A stretch of DNA of 22,020 nt, from the NCBI GenBank assembly GCA_947446155.1, contig CANFFZ010000025.1, positions 1-22,020 of the forward strand. The letters are read 5' to 3'. Position numbers and translations under genes: made by a program. Origin of the DNA: Chloroflexota bacterium (GTDB lineage Bacteria; Chloroflexota; Dehalococcoidia; UBA2979). The notes under the pieces were generated by a model, which was given only the letters and a program-made list of their open reading frames with translations, was not told the DNA's origin and did not search any database. Below, in pieces: positions 1 through 7,562 of the stretch. Position 1 is the first letter of the stretch; each line of letters starts with the position of its first letter.

Positions 1-60
1 CGCCTCGCGCAGCTTGCCAATGATCTCCTCGGCCCCGTACCGCTTCCGCTTCGCAACCAT
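1..60 (-). CDS. IS3-family transposase OrfA, N-terminal fragment (continues off the window)
   Basis: Reading the minus strand from the ATG at 60, the first 20 residues are basic and then read RYGAEEIIGKLREA. This is the N-terminal signature of IS3/IS911-type OrfA proteins (Tnp_1, a helix-turn-helix DNA-binding protein that binds the element's ends). A purine-rich ribosome binding site (AGGAAGGGG) lies 7 bases before the ATG. Only the start is present; the rest, including the DDE OrfB made by frameshifting in this family, would lie left of position 1. I cannot tell whether the element is intact. Seen: the start and motif. Known: the family. Inferred: a complete IS outside the window. Confidence 0.85.
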   Translation of the reverse strand, partial: MVAKRKRYGAEEIIGKLREA

Positions 61-77
61 CCCAAGACCCCTTCCTG

Positions 78-106
78 TCCACCGCGATTCTCTCGCTCGC
101 GGTGGA
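78..106. repeat. Perfect 10-bp inverted repeat in the IS leader
   Basis: Positions 78-87 (TCCACCGCGA) pair perfectly with 97-106 (TCGCGGTGGA) around a 9-base loop. It sits between the IS end and the transposase ribosome binding site. In the transposase mRNA it would form a GC-rich hairpin about 10 bases upstream of the Shine-Dalgarno. It could limit impinging transcription or translation of the transposase. That role is inference; the hairpin itself is directly visible. Confidence 0.6.
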
Positions 107-135
107 TCTGTTTCAGGGGGTCAGGTCAGGACGAC

Positions 136-342
136 GGGCATGTTGCTTATGTCGAGTCCGTCTGGCCCGAGGGGTTCACAGTCTTCGAGATGTACTGGGG
201 CTACGGCTGTCCCAATGGCTCCCGCTTCCGCACCTCGATGTGGGGGATCGTCGGGCACACCTCGCTCACTTGGGACGAGGCGGTACAGCGCGGCCAGTAC
301 CGCTTCGCCGGGTTCATCCTCCCCCAGCGCCGCGAGGCGTAG
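136..342 (+). pseudogene. 3' remnant of a CHAP-domain (amidase/peptidase) gene truncated by the IS
   Basis: An open frame with no start codon of its own runs from the IS boundary to a TAG at 340-342. It begins DDGHVAYVESV and continues with a Phe-Glu-Met-Tyr-Trp-Gly strand and a terminal FRTSM...FILPQ segment. This matches the C-terminal half of CHAP domains: the catalytic His sits in GHVAYVE, followed by the structural E-M-N/Y-W strand. CHAP proteins cleave peptidoglycan peptides or amides, usually outside the cell. The catalytic Cys half and any signal peptide are missing, presumably separated from this part by the insertion. Codon use matches the neighbours, so the break looks recent. It ends 13 bases from the convergent small membrane gene. 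Confidence 0.7.
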
Positions 343-355
343 AGCCGCGTAGGAA

Positions 356-565
356 TTAGTCCGGCGTGATATCCGAGGCAGGACGCGGGTTGTCGAAGAA
401 CGAGATCACCGTGGCCAGCACCGTCGCCACGATCGCCGCCGGGCGCGCGATGTTGCATGCGACAGCGCCGGAGCCGCAGGCGACATAGCCGATGACGGCG
501 AGCAGCGCGAAGAACACCCAGATGCGTGGCGAGGGCAAGTAGCGGGCCGGTAGCCGGCGCGCCAT
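356..565 (-). CDS. Small two-helix membrane protein, hypothetical
   Basis: A 69-residue protein whose ATG lies 6 bases after the stop of the NuoF-like gene, on the same strand, so it is probably co-transcribed. After a basic N-terminus (MARRLPARYLP) there are two predicted hydrophobic helices at about residues 14-31 and 38-57. The turn between them carries two Cys, 30 and 37. The end is short and polar. I recognise no family. Its position suggests an accessory or membrane-anchor role for the NuoEF pair, but that is inference only. The ribosome binding site is weak, so translation may depend on coupling. A chance ORF cannot be excluded, although a hydrophobic two-helix pattern placed exactly behind an operon gene favours a real gene. 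Confidence 0.5.
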   Translation of the reverse strand: MARRLPARYLPSPRIWVFFALLAVIGYVACGSGAVACNIARPAAIVATVLATVISFFDNPRPASDITPD

Positions 566-571
566 GCTCGG

Positions 572-2467
572 CTAGCCGATCGGCACCAGGCGAGGCACGC
601 GCGGCTTCGCTTCGCGCACGACGGCGCCCGGGGCGACGTCCGTGCAGGCCTGGCAGTGGATGCAGGTGGCCTCATCGATCGTGCGGGCGCCGGGGGTGCC
701 GCGGAACGCGGCGACCGGGCAGATCGCCACGGCCTCCTCGACGCGTGGGTCACGCGGCTGCACGACGCGGAAGCGGGTCGCGCCCTTCAGGGAAAGCGTG
801 GCGTCCTCCCCGCGCATCGCGGCTTCGTATTCGGCGTGGAAGTGCTGGAGCACGTTGCGCATCGACTTCGGGCTCAACTGGCCGTGGGCGCAGTTGGAGA
901 ACTGGATCGTCTTGTCGATCAGCATCAGGTTCGGCTCGTCGTCACGACGGCCGTCCCCCTCCATCACCCGCCGGATGATCTCGGTCTTGCGCTGGTTGCC
1001 GCCGTGGCAGGTCGTGCAGCGGCCGCACGACTCCTCCTCAACGAACTCGGCGAACATCTCCGCCAGCACCAGCACGTTGTTGCGGTCTGAGCCGAAGACG
1101 ATCCCGCCGCCGCCGAGCATCGCGTCGTATGGCAGGAACGAGGCCGGTTCGAGGATCAGTTTGTCGAGCGCGGTCGCGGGCACGAGCGAGCCGAGCGGGC
1201 CGCCCGGCTGGATCGCGTGCAGCGCGCGGCCACCCTCGATGCCCCCGCACGCCTCGAGGACCTTCGCGAGCGAGACGCCGAACGGGACTTCCATGAAGCC
1301 GGTGCGCATGATGTCGCCGGAGAAGGAGAAGATCTTCGTGCCGCTCTGCGCCTTCGTGCCCATCTCGCGGTACCACTCGGAACCATGGGTCGCGATCAGC
1401 GGGACGTTGGCGAAGGTCTCCACGTTGTTCACGTTGGAGGGCTTGTTGAGCGCGCCACGTGCCGCCGGGAACGGCGGCTTCACGCGCGGCATCCCGCGCT
1501 CGTCCGAGATCGAGGCGAGCAGGCCGGTCTCGTCGCCGCAGACGTAGGCGCCCGCCCCACGGATCACGCGCAGGTGGAAGGACATTCCGGTGCCGAGGAT
1601 GTCGTCGCCGAGGAGCCCGGCCGCCTCGGCGTCACGGATCGCGGCTTCCATCCGGGCGATCGACAGCGGGTACTCGTCGCGCAGGTAGATGAAGCCAGCA
1701 GTGGACTTGGTGCCGTAGGCGCCGATGAGCATGCCCTCGAGCAGGAGGTGCGGGTCGCCCTCCATCACCACGCGGTTCACCCAGGCGCCCGGGTCGCCCT
1801 CGTCCGCGTTGCAGACGAGGTAGTGCTCGGTACCCGGCGCGCCGAAGAGGAAGCCCCACTTAGTGCCCGCGGGGAAGTTCGCGCCGCCGCGGCCGGTGAG
1901 GCCGGCGTCGTTCAGCGTGTTGCGCACGATCTCCTCGGAGAGGTGCCGCCCGAAGATGCGCGCGGAGGCGCGGTAGCCACCCTGCGCGATGTAGTGGTTC
2001 AGCGACTCGGGGTCGGTCAGCCCGATGTTCTTCAGGAGCCGACGTTCCGGCTCGAGCGCGAAGAACGGGTGCTGGCGGATCGAGGGCACGCCGGGCCGCT
2101 CGCCCGTGATCGTGCCGAGGCGCAGCGCGGCTGCCGCGCCCCAGCGTCCGGTCGCCTCGTCGATGATCGCGGCGGCGTCCGCCTCGCGCACGGGGCCGTA
2201 GAGGACGGTTGCGCCGTCGGGGAAGGTGATCTGCACGGTGGGATGGACCCACTGCATGCCGTAACCGTGGACGCGGCCGAAGTCGACCACTGCGTTGCGC
2301 TCGCGGGCGATGCGTTCGAGGGCGTCCCGTGTCTTCAGCGCGCCGTTCGTGATCGACGACTGGTCAAGGGCGACATCGATGCGCGGGCGCTCCGGATTGC
2401 GCCAGGCGGCGTACTCGGGGTCCGCGGTGGCGCGCAGTGCGTCGTAGCGTTCGAGTGCATCAGGCAC
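572..2467 (-). CDS. nuoF: NuoF-like NADH-binding flavoprotein subunit (FMN, 4Fe-4S) with ferredoxin-like tail
   Basis: 631 residues from GTG at 2467. This start has GAGGAGG six bases upstream and overlaps the end of nuoE by 8 bp; the longer frame to 2566 is only overlap. The protein oxidises NADH through FMN and passes electrons to Fe-S clusters. Visible motifs are the NADH/FMN Gly loop GRGGANFP (192-199), NADEGDPG (220-227) and GAGAYVCGDETGLL (304-317). A SLBB-like region follows, then the N3-type 4Fe-4S ligands C481, C484, C487 and C526 (SCGRCTTC...NCAHG). The N-terminal ~110 residues look like a thioredoxin-type domain that has lost its Cys. The C-terminus adds CP at 583 and CIHCQAC at 602-608, enough for one extra 4Fe-4S cluster. 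NADEGDPG resembles hydrogenase/formate-dehydrogenase beta subunits (HndC, FdsB type) as much as complex I NuoF. No NuoG or catalytic partner is adjacent. Confidence 0.93.
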   Translation of the reverse strand: MPDALERYDALRATADPEYAAWRNPERPRIDVALDQSSITNGALKTRDALERIARERNAVVDFGRVHGYGMQWVHPTVQITFPDGATVLYGPVREADAAAIIDEATGRWGAAAALRLGTITGERPGVPSIRQHPFFALEPERRLLKNIGLTDPESLNHYIAQGGYRASARIFGRHLSEEIVRNTLNDAGLTGRGGANFPAGTKWGFLFGAPGTEHYLVCNADEGDPGAWVNRVVMEGDPHLLLEGMLIGAYGTKSTAGFIYLRDEYPLSIARMEAAIRDAEAAGLLGDDILGTGMSFHLRVIRGAGAYVCGDETGLLASISDERGMPRVKPPFPAARGALNKPSNVNNVETFANVPLIATHGSEWYREMGTKAQSGTKIFSFSGDIMRTGFMEVPFGVSLAKVLEACGGIEGGRALHAIQPGGPLGSLVPATALDKLILEPASFLPYDAMLGGGGIVFGSDRNNVLVLAEMFAEFVEEESCGRCTTCHGGNQRKTEIIRRVMEGDGRRDDEPNLMLIDKTIQFSNCAHGQLSPKSMRNVLQHFHAEYEAAMRGEDATLSLKGATRFRVVQPRDPRVEEAVAICPVAAFRGTPGARTIDEATCIHCQACTDVAPGAVVREAKPRVPRLVPIG

Positions 2468-2993
2468 GACGGGCCTCCTCGATGCTCGCCTCGACGGTGG
2501 CACCGTCGCGCAGGGCGCGCGCCATGCGGATCGCGCGTGCGGCGTTGAGGCCGCCCACGGGTTCAATGCGGTGGGTGCTGTGCTGTTCGAGCCAGACCAT
2601 CGGCGCGATTTCGCAGGTGCCGTTGCACTGCCCGAGGATCACGCCGACACGTCCGTCTTCGGTGTCCGCCGGGATCTCGTGGACGCCGAGCGTGGCGAGG
2701 AGCGCGTCGCGGATGCCGCCACCGTTCTTCAGACGGCAGGCGGGGCCGGAGCACCAGCGTATGTTCGTCTGCGCCGGCGGGGAGAAGCGGAACTCCTCGT
2801 AGAATGAGGCGGCGCCGTAGACCTCGGCGGCGAACAGGTCCAGCTGTTCGGCGATGACCTCCATCGCCTCGCGAGAGAGGTAGCCGAGGTGGTGCTGGAC
2901 CTTGTGCATGGCCGCAAGCAGGTCGCCGTGCTCGGGGCGGAACTCTGCGACCAGAGCGCGAATCTGAACGCGTGCCTCGGTCTCCAGCGGCAT
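2460..2993 (-). CDS. nuoE: NuoE-like thioredoxin-fold 2Fe-2S subunit
   Basis: A 177-residue subunit of NADH-oxidising modules that carries the 2Fe-2S (N1a-type) cluster. The N-terminal helical part is typical (HHLGYLS at 34-40, VYGAASFYEEF at 58-68). The thioredoxin-like half has the four ligands C81 and C86 (C-x4-C, CSGPAC) and C123 and C127 (C-x3-C, QCNGTC). Length is normal for the family. The ATG at 2993 has GAGGAG six bases upstream and follows a strong promoter about 45 bases away. Its 3' end overlaps the GTG of the NuoF gene, so the two should be made in equal amounts. Whether they serve complex I, a hydrogenase or a formate dehydrogenase cannot be read from this window. Confidence 0.93.
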   Translation of the reverse strand: MPLETEARVQIRALVAEFRPEHGDLLAAMHKVQHHLGYLSREAMEVIAEQLDLFAAEVYGAASFYEEFRFSPPAQTNIRWCSGPACRLKNGGGIRDALLATLGVHEIPADTEDGRVGVILGQCNGTCEIAPMVWLEQHSTHRIEPVGGLNAARAIRMARALRDGATVEASIEEARRA

Positions 2994-3038
2994 GCAGGAC
3001 TCCTCGCCCCCGGGACGCCCTCGGAGGTGCCCTATCCC

Positions 3039-3067
3039 ATTATATGGGGGCAGGAGAGAGGGCTCAA
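3039..3067 (-). promoter_or_regulatory. Sigma70-type promoter of nuoEF (TTGAGC-17-TATAAT)
   Basis: On the minus strand a -35 box TTGAGC (3067-3062) is followed after exactly 17 bases by a perfect -10 box TATAAT (3044-3039). Transcription would begin near 3032, leaving a leader of about 40 bases before the nuoE ATG. The -35 box overlaps the stop codon of the upstream FAD-oxidoreductase gene, so nuoEF can be expressed independently of that operon. An AT-rich match this exact in a high-GC background is unlikely to be chance. Confidence 0.7.
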
Positions 3068-4437
3068 ACGGGCCTAATCTGGGCGGAATCCGCGGGTGCT
3101 GAGCCCTCCGCCCCCAGATCAGCCTCCAGCAACTGCGCCACCCGCCGCCCGAGGCGGATCGAGTAGTTCTGGCCTCGGTCCTCCGGGTAGATCTGCGTCG
3201 TGTTCGCCAGGTAGAGGCCGGCGACCGGGGTGCGGTGCGGCGGGATGTTCTCGTGGTAGCGGTAGTGGACGATCGGCTGGCCCGCGCGGTCCTTGAACAG
3301 CCACTGGCCCTTGATCCAGGAGCGGTCGAACGCCGGGTTGATCCGCTTGATGTGCGCCTCGTAGCGGTCGAGGACGGCGTCCGCGTCCTCCTCGATGATC
3401 GGGTCGCCGGGGTCGACGTAGTTCGAGAAGTAGACCGGGTGCAAGCCCCCGTATGTCGAAGCGGGGACGAGGTTGCTCTGCTCCACGGCGACGACGAACG
3501 GGCAGCCCGGCTCCGTCATCGTCAGCCAATAGATCGGCGAGAGCGGCCGGTCGAGGGCGAGTACGAGCACCGTCGCCCACTGGTACTCGACTGCCTGGAG
3601 CATTCGCGCGTACTCCGGAGCCGCCTCACCCACCTCGGGCGCGATCTGCGCGAACAGGCCGCTGGGTACCGTGGCGATTACGGCGTCGGCGGCGATCACG
3701 TCGCCACTCCGCGCGCCCCCGAGGCGTACGCCGGTGACGCGGCCGCCCTCGACGATCACGCGCTCGACCGGGGTGCCGAGGTGCAGGCGACCGCCGCGTG
3801 CCTCGATCTGCACGGCGAGCGCGTCCACCATCCGGCCGAAGGAGCCGCGCAGGTAGCCGAGTTGCTCCTTCGCGAAGAGGCCGCCCTGCCGGCTGGCGAA
3901 GCGCAGGTAGATCTTGCCCCAGAACCAGACGAGGGCCACGTCCTCCGCGTGCTGGCCGAACTTCGCACGGAGCAGCGGGCCCCAGACGTGGTCGTAGCCC
4001 TGTTTGCCCACGGCCTTCCGGATCCATATCGCAGCACGCTGGCCCTCGTACTTCGTCCAGTCGGACTGGCGCCTCAGCCACAGCGCGGCGAGGCCGAGGC
4101 GGACCCGCGTGAGCAGCGAGACCTGGTCGAACCGCAGCAGGTCGAGGGGGCCGACGAACGGGTACGCCTTGCCGTCCGCGTGCAGCCCCACGTTCGAGTC
4201 GATCCACTGCAACTGATCGCCGAGGCCCAACTCACAGAGGAGCGCGACGATCTCCGTGTCTGAGAGGAAGAGGTGGTGGTAGAACGACTCCAACCGCCCG
4301 CCACCGACCTCGAACGTGCGCACCTGACCGCCGAGGATCGGGCCCGCCTCGACGACGTCCACCTCATGCCCGCGACCAGCGAGGTCGTATGCGGCAGCGA
4401 GGCCGGCCACGCCCGCGCCGATGACCACGATCTTCAC
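3064..4437 (-). CDS. FAD-dependent amine oxidase/protoporphyrinogen-oxidase-like oxidoreductase
   Basis: 457 residues from GTG at 4437. That codon overlaps the previous gene's TGA as GTGA and has GAGG upstream, and the dinucleotide-binding fold begins right there. The N-terminal Rossmann motif is G7-A-G-V-A-G12, with acidic E30 at the end of the second strand and a GG..RTFE segment as in the NAD(P)-binding_8/amino-oxidase families (COG1232 type). The C-terminal FAD segment around LYLANTTQIYPEDRGQNYS closes the fold. Homologous groups include PPOX, phytoene desaturase and UDP-galactopyranose-mutase-like enzymes; substrate cannot be assigned. No heme genes are nearby. The partners are membrane glycan proteins, so a role in modifying a polyprenyl- or sugar-linked substrate is a reasonable inference. 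The reading frame upstream of 4437 is only overlap with the neighbouring gene. Confidence 0.85.
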   Translation of the reverse strand: MKIVVIGAGVAGLAAAYDLAGRGHEVDVVEAGPILGGQVRTFEVGGGRLESFYHHLFLSDTEIVALLCELGLGDQLQWIDSNVGLHADGKAYPFVGPLDLLRFDQVSLLTRVRLGLAALWLRRQSDWTKYEGQRAAIWIRKAVGKQGYDHVWGPLLRAKFGQHAEDVALVWFWGKIYLRFASRQGGLFAKEQLGYLRGSFGRMVDALAVQIEARGGRLHLGTPVERVIVEGGRVTGVRLGGARSGDVIAADAVIATVPSGLFAQIAPEVGEAAPEYARMLQAVEYQWATVLVLALDRPLSPIYWLTMTEPGCPFVVAVEQSNLVPASTYGGLHPVYFSNYVDPGDPIIEEDADAVLDRYEAHIKRINPAFDRSWIKGQWLFKDRAGQPIVHYRYHENIPPHRTPVAGLYLANTTQIYPEDRGQNYSIRLGRRVAQLLEADLGAEGSAPADSAQIRPV

Positions 4438-5432
4438 GCTGACCTCGCAGGTTCGGGGGGCAACTCGGTCGTGGTGAGTGTGCGCAGCCCGAGTTGCTCG
4501 CGCCACAACAGCACGACACCCGCGAGCGCGACCGGGATCAGCACCACAGCGTGCAGCAGGAGCGCGTACGCCGTCGCGAGCGCGCTGGCCACGCCGAGCG
4601 CGACCGCCACCTCGCGCGCGAAGAACTCGTATGGCCCGATGCCGCCCGCGGTGCTCGGCGCGGCGATCGCGAGGTTGGCCGCGCCGCAGATGCCGGCATA
4701 CGCCCACGGCGACAGGCCAAGGTCGAACGCCTCACCCACCATCCAGTAGCAGGCCGCCTCCAGCGCCCACGATCCGCTCGTGAGTGCGACGACCACTCCC
4801 CATGTCCGCAAGCCGCGCACGGGCACGAGCCCGTCGAGGAAGCGCGCGGCGAGCGACTCCATGCGTGGGCGCAGACCGCCCGGCGCGAGCGCCAGCACGC
4901 GGCCGATCAGCCCTCGGACGGGGCCCGGCCAGGTCGAAAGTGCGGCCAGGCCGAGCAGCAGCGCGGCGAACCCGGCACCCGCCAGCAGCGCGAGCGCGCG
5001 CAGCGGCCCGCTCGAGGTGCCGGAGGCGAGCGCCGCCGCGAGGAACACCGCGAGCATCGCGCCGTCGAAGACGCGCTCGACGACGATCGTCCCGAGGGCG
5101 GTGACGGCGGAGCCGCCGTGTCGCCGCTGGAACAGCACGCTGCGCACGACCTCGCCCGCCCGCGCTGGCAGCACGTTGTTCGCGGCGTAGCCGATCACGA
5201 GGAGCGAAGCAGCATCGCGTGTGCTGATGGGCTGCACCGGCCGGAGGATCACCGCCCACCTCGCGGCGCGTGCCCACAGTGCGGCCGCGAGGAGTGCGAG
5301 CGCCGGCAGCAGCCACGCCGGGCGTACCTCGCGCAGGGCGTCGAAGAGGTCATCGCGGTCGACGCGGACGAGCAGGAGGACGAGGCAGAGCGCGCTGACG
5401 CCGAGTCCGATCCAGGTGCGAGCGTGGCGCAT
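4434..5432 (-). CDS. Lysylphosphatidylglycerol synthase TM-region/UPF0104 family membrane protein
   Basis: 332 residues from ATG at 5432, chosen because AGAGGA lies six bases upstream and the family's first helix (RHARTWIGLGVSALCLVLLL) begins there. The longer frame to 5495 adds an unlikely tail. About eight hydrophobic helices are seen. Family landmarks are YAANNVLPARAGEVVRS, the VVERVFDG segment and a late GGIGPYEFFAREVAVALG, all typical of PF03706 proteins. It lacks the soluble aminoacyl-transferase domain of MprF. Stand-alone members often sit beside polyprenol-sugar glycosyltransferases and are suspected lipid or glycolipid flippases. It starts 75 bases after the Agl23-like gene and shares GTGA with the FAD oxidoreductase. 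Function is inferred from family and context only. Confidence 0.87.
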   Translation of the reverse strand: MRHARTWIGLGVSALCLVLLLVRVDRDDLFDALREVRPAWLLPALALLAAALWARAARWAVILRPVQPISTRDAASLLVIGYAANNVLPARAGEVVRSVLFQRRHGGSAVTALGTIVVERVFDGAMLAVFLAAALASGTSSGPLRALALLAGAGFAALLLGLAALSTWPGPVRGLIGRVLALAPGGLRPRMESLAARFLDGLVPVRGLRTWGVVVALTSGSWALEAACYWMVGEAFDLGLSPWAYAGICGAANLAIAAPSTAGGIGPYEFFAREVAVALGVASALATAYALLLHAVVLIPVALAGVVLLWREQLGLRTLTTTELPPEPARSA

Positions 5433-5507
5433 TGGCGTTCCTCTGCCTGCTGCGGGCACGAGAACCAGTCTCCGCCATCCCGCCTGCCCCGTCACGTTCA
5501 GGCGACG

Positions 5508-7562
5508 TCAGGGCGTCAGCGCGGGCACGGAGCCTTCCGGCAGCGGGAACAGCACTTCGCCCTCGAGCGCACCGAGGGACTCGGGCGACGTCCGGTGACG
5601 GGCGAACTCCAGCCACCGTCTCGGTAGCGAGCCGTCGAGGAGTCCTGAGCCGAAGTTGCTCCAGGTGGTGGCGCGGTAGCCGTCCTCCACGAACCACCAA
5701 CGGTGCAGGTAGAGCACAGCGTCCTCGTATTGCTTCCGTGTCGGCGCGAAGTCCGGCATCGTCCCGCGCGCCATCACGAGGATCGCGCCGGGTTCGCGCT
5801 CGCCCGCCTGGAAGAACGGCGGGTCGGCATACCGCACGTTGATGCCGCGCAGGTACCACGCCCACGGCCATGTCAGCGAGTCGGTCTGGTCGACATACAC
5901 CGCCGTCGCGCGGCCGTCCGCGATCCAGCGGTGGATCTCGTTGTTGACCTCGACGAGTTGTGGTGTCGTCTGCACGTAGATCAGTGGCTCGACTGCGGTA
6001 TCTGGATGGCGGTGGTTGAGCCCGATGTCCGTATCCACGGTGAACGCGAAGAGCACCAGCATCACCGCCACAGCCAACCCGCTCCCCGCCCACGTCCACG
6101 CGCGACCTCGGCCAGCACGGGCGGCCCTCGCTGCTGCGGGGATAGCGTGGCCCAGGCCGTAGGCCGCCAGCAGCGCGAGCGGGACCGCGAGGTGCACCGT
6201 GAGCCACGGCATCTTCTCGCCCGCGAACGACAGCGAGACGAACGTGCCGAGGAACCACCATCCGACGAAGATCGCGAAGTCATCGCGTCGCCAGATCAGC
6301 CAGGCGGCCGTGATGAGCGCAGGCAACAGTGCCAGCATTTCGTAGAGCGGCAACATCATCACGTAGTAGAACAACGGCTGTTGGCCGCGCTGCACACCGT
6401 GCTGCTCCAGCCAGTAGTGCAGGCCGTCCCACGGCAGCCCCCAGATGCGCTCCGGATGCGTGAACCCCGTGGTGAACAGCGGCACCGTGATCGCGAGGAA
6501 GGTCCCCGCCGCGATCAGCCACCAGTCCGGCCGCCAGCCGGTGCCCACCCACGCCGCCGCGATCAGCAGCAGCCCCACCGTCAGCACGCGCATGCGGTAT
6601 TCGAGGTCGCCCTCGAGCGGCGCGCCGTTCAGGCGTTCGACCGGGATGCTGACGAGGGCAGCGAGCAGCGGCAGCGAGAGCGTGCCGACGAGGACCAGCA
6701 GTTCACCCTCGCGTGGGCGCTCATGCCAGCGCAGGTGCCCGCGCACGCTCGCGAGCGTGTCCCAGAGGGCGAGGATGAACCAGGTGACGGGAATCGTGAG
6801 CAGCCCGAGGAGTAACTGCTTCCTCGTCACGGTCTCGCCCTCGTGCGCCTGCCAGAAGAGGCGGTGCGCCGCCGCGCCATTGAGGTACAGCAGCAGCATC
6901 GACACGTAGATGTAGGCGGTCTCCTTCGTGCAGAAGGCAAAGGCAAGGGCTGCCGCGAGCGTCACGACCCAGCGTAGGCCGCCCTCCTGGATGTACCGCC
7001 AGACCGCGATGGAAGCGAGGAAGAGGAACAGCGCGATGTACGAGTCCTCCCGCGCGAAGCGCGCGTAGTACATCAGCGCAGGCGAGACCGTGAGCAGCGC
7101 GGCCGCCGCGATCGTCCCCACGCTGCCGAGGGTGCGGCGCAGCAGCAGTGGCGCGAGCACCAGCGCGGTCCCGAACAGGGCCGCCGGAATACGCGCGGTG
7201 GTGTCGGAGTCGCCGAACAGCAGAAACGACAGCGCCGTGATGTGGAACTGGAACGGCCCGTGTGTGAGTGGGTCGTGCTTGTAGCCGTTCCCCTCCACGA
7301 GGTACCAGGAGAACGTCGCGTGCAGCGACTCGTCGTGGTGCAGCGCCCGCACGTCGAGGCCGATGATCCGCGTGAGCAGCGCCACCAGCGCGATCGCCAG
7401 CACGATGCCCTCGATGCGGTCCGGCCGCCAGTTCAGCCCACCGACGACGGCGTCGCGCAGGAGCGAGGCAATCGTCCGGCGCGGCGCATACTCCGCGCTG
7501 AGCGCGTCGTCGTCCTGCACCACCTCGGGCATGACGTCCGGCTGGGGCTGTTCGTCGGTCAT
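5508..7562 (-). CDS. Agl23-like TIGR03663 family GT-C membrane protein (flippase-activity-associated)
   Basis: 684 residues from ATG at 7562, which overlaps the upstream stop as ATGA and has GGAGGGG five bases before it. After a soluble acidic N-terminus (to about residue 50) come roughly ten hydrophobic helices and a soluble C-terminal domain of about 170 residues. The N-terminal loop has the invariant family residues: D77-E78 in ALHHDESLH, H101-G-P103 in LTHGPFQFH, and R124. These resemble the acidic catalytic loop of dolichyl-phosphate-mannose protein mannosyltransferases (GT39/PMT). The family is found mainly in archaea and Chloroflexi, usually near a TIGR03662/DUF2298 protein, exactly as here. 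The likely job is transfer or flipping of lipid-linked sugars at the outer face of the membrane. Substrate unknown. Confidence 0.9.
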   Translation of the reverse strand: MTDEQPQPDVMPEVVQDDDALSAEYAPRRTIASLLRDAVVGGLNWRPDRIEGIVLAIALVALLTRIIGLDVRALHHDESLHATFSWYLVEGNGYKHDPLTHGPFQFHITALSFLLFGDSDTTARIPAALFGTALVLAPLLLRRTLGSVGTIAAAALLTVSPALMYYARFAREDSYIALFLFLASIAVWRYIQEGGLRWVVTLAAALAFAFCTKETAYIYVSMLLLYLNGAAAHRLFWQAHEGETVTRKQLLLGLLTIPVTWFILALWDTLASVRGHLRWHERPREGELLVLVGTLSLPLLAALVSIPVERLNGAPLEGDLEYRMRVLTVGLLLIAAAWVGTGWRPDWWLIAAGTFLAITVPLFTTGFTHPERIWGLPWDGLHYWLEQHGVQRGQQPLFYYVMMLPLYEMLALLPALITAAWLIWRRDDFAIFVGWWFLGTFVSLSFAGEKMPWLTVHLAVPLALLAAYGLGHAIPAAARAARAGRGRAWTWAGSGLAVAVMLVLFAFTVDTDIGLNHRHPDTAVEPLIYVQTTPQLVEVNNEIHRWIADGRATAVYVDQTDSLTWPWAWYLRGINVRYADPPFFQAGEREPGAILVMARGTMPDFAPTRKQYEDAVLYLHRWWFVEDGYRATTWSNFGSGLLDGSLPRRWLEFARHRTSPESLGALEGEVLFPLPEGSVPALTP

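Larger units (their letters stand above)
1..130 (-). mobile_element. One end of an IS3-family insertion sequence
   Basis: The transposase start at 60 is preceded by about 70 bases of leader. That leader ends, on the minus strand, with a terminus reading TGACCTGACCCCC (about 116-128), which resembles IS3-family inverted repeats that begin with TG and carry a run of C. The exact outer base is uncertain (126-131), because the other terminus and the target duplication are outside the window. Immediately beyond, the plus strand opens into the middle of a CHAP-domain reading frame, which supports this as a real insertion boundary. Confidence 0.7.

Noticed and set aside
1217..2548. 443-codon open frame on the plus strand opposite nuoF
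   Set aside because: It mirrors a gene with clear motifs on the other strand; its product is low-complexity (Ala, Arg, Gly, His rich) with no motif, as expected in high-GC DNA.
4438..4707. N-terminal extension of the FAD oxidoreductase
   Set aside because: 90 Arg/Ala-rich residues overlapping the neighbouring gene in another frame; the Rossmann fold and a GTGA start with a good ribosome binding site fix the start at 4437.
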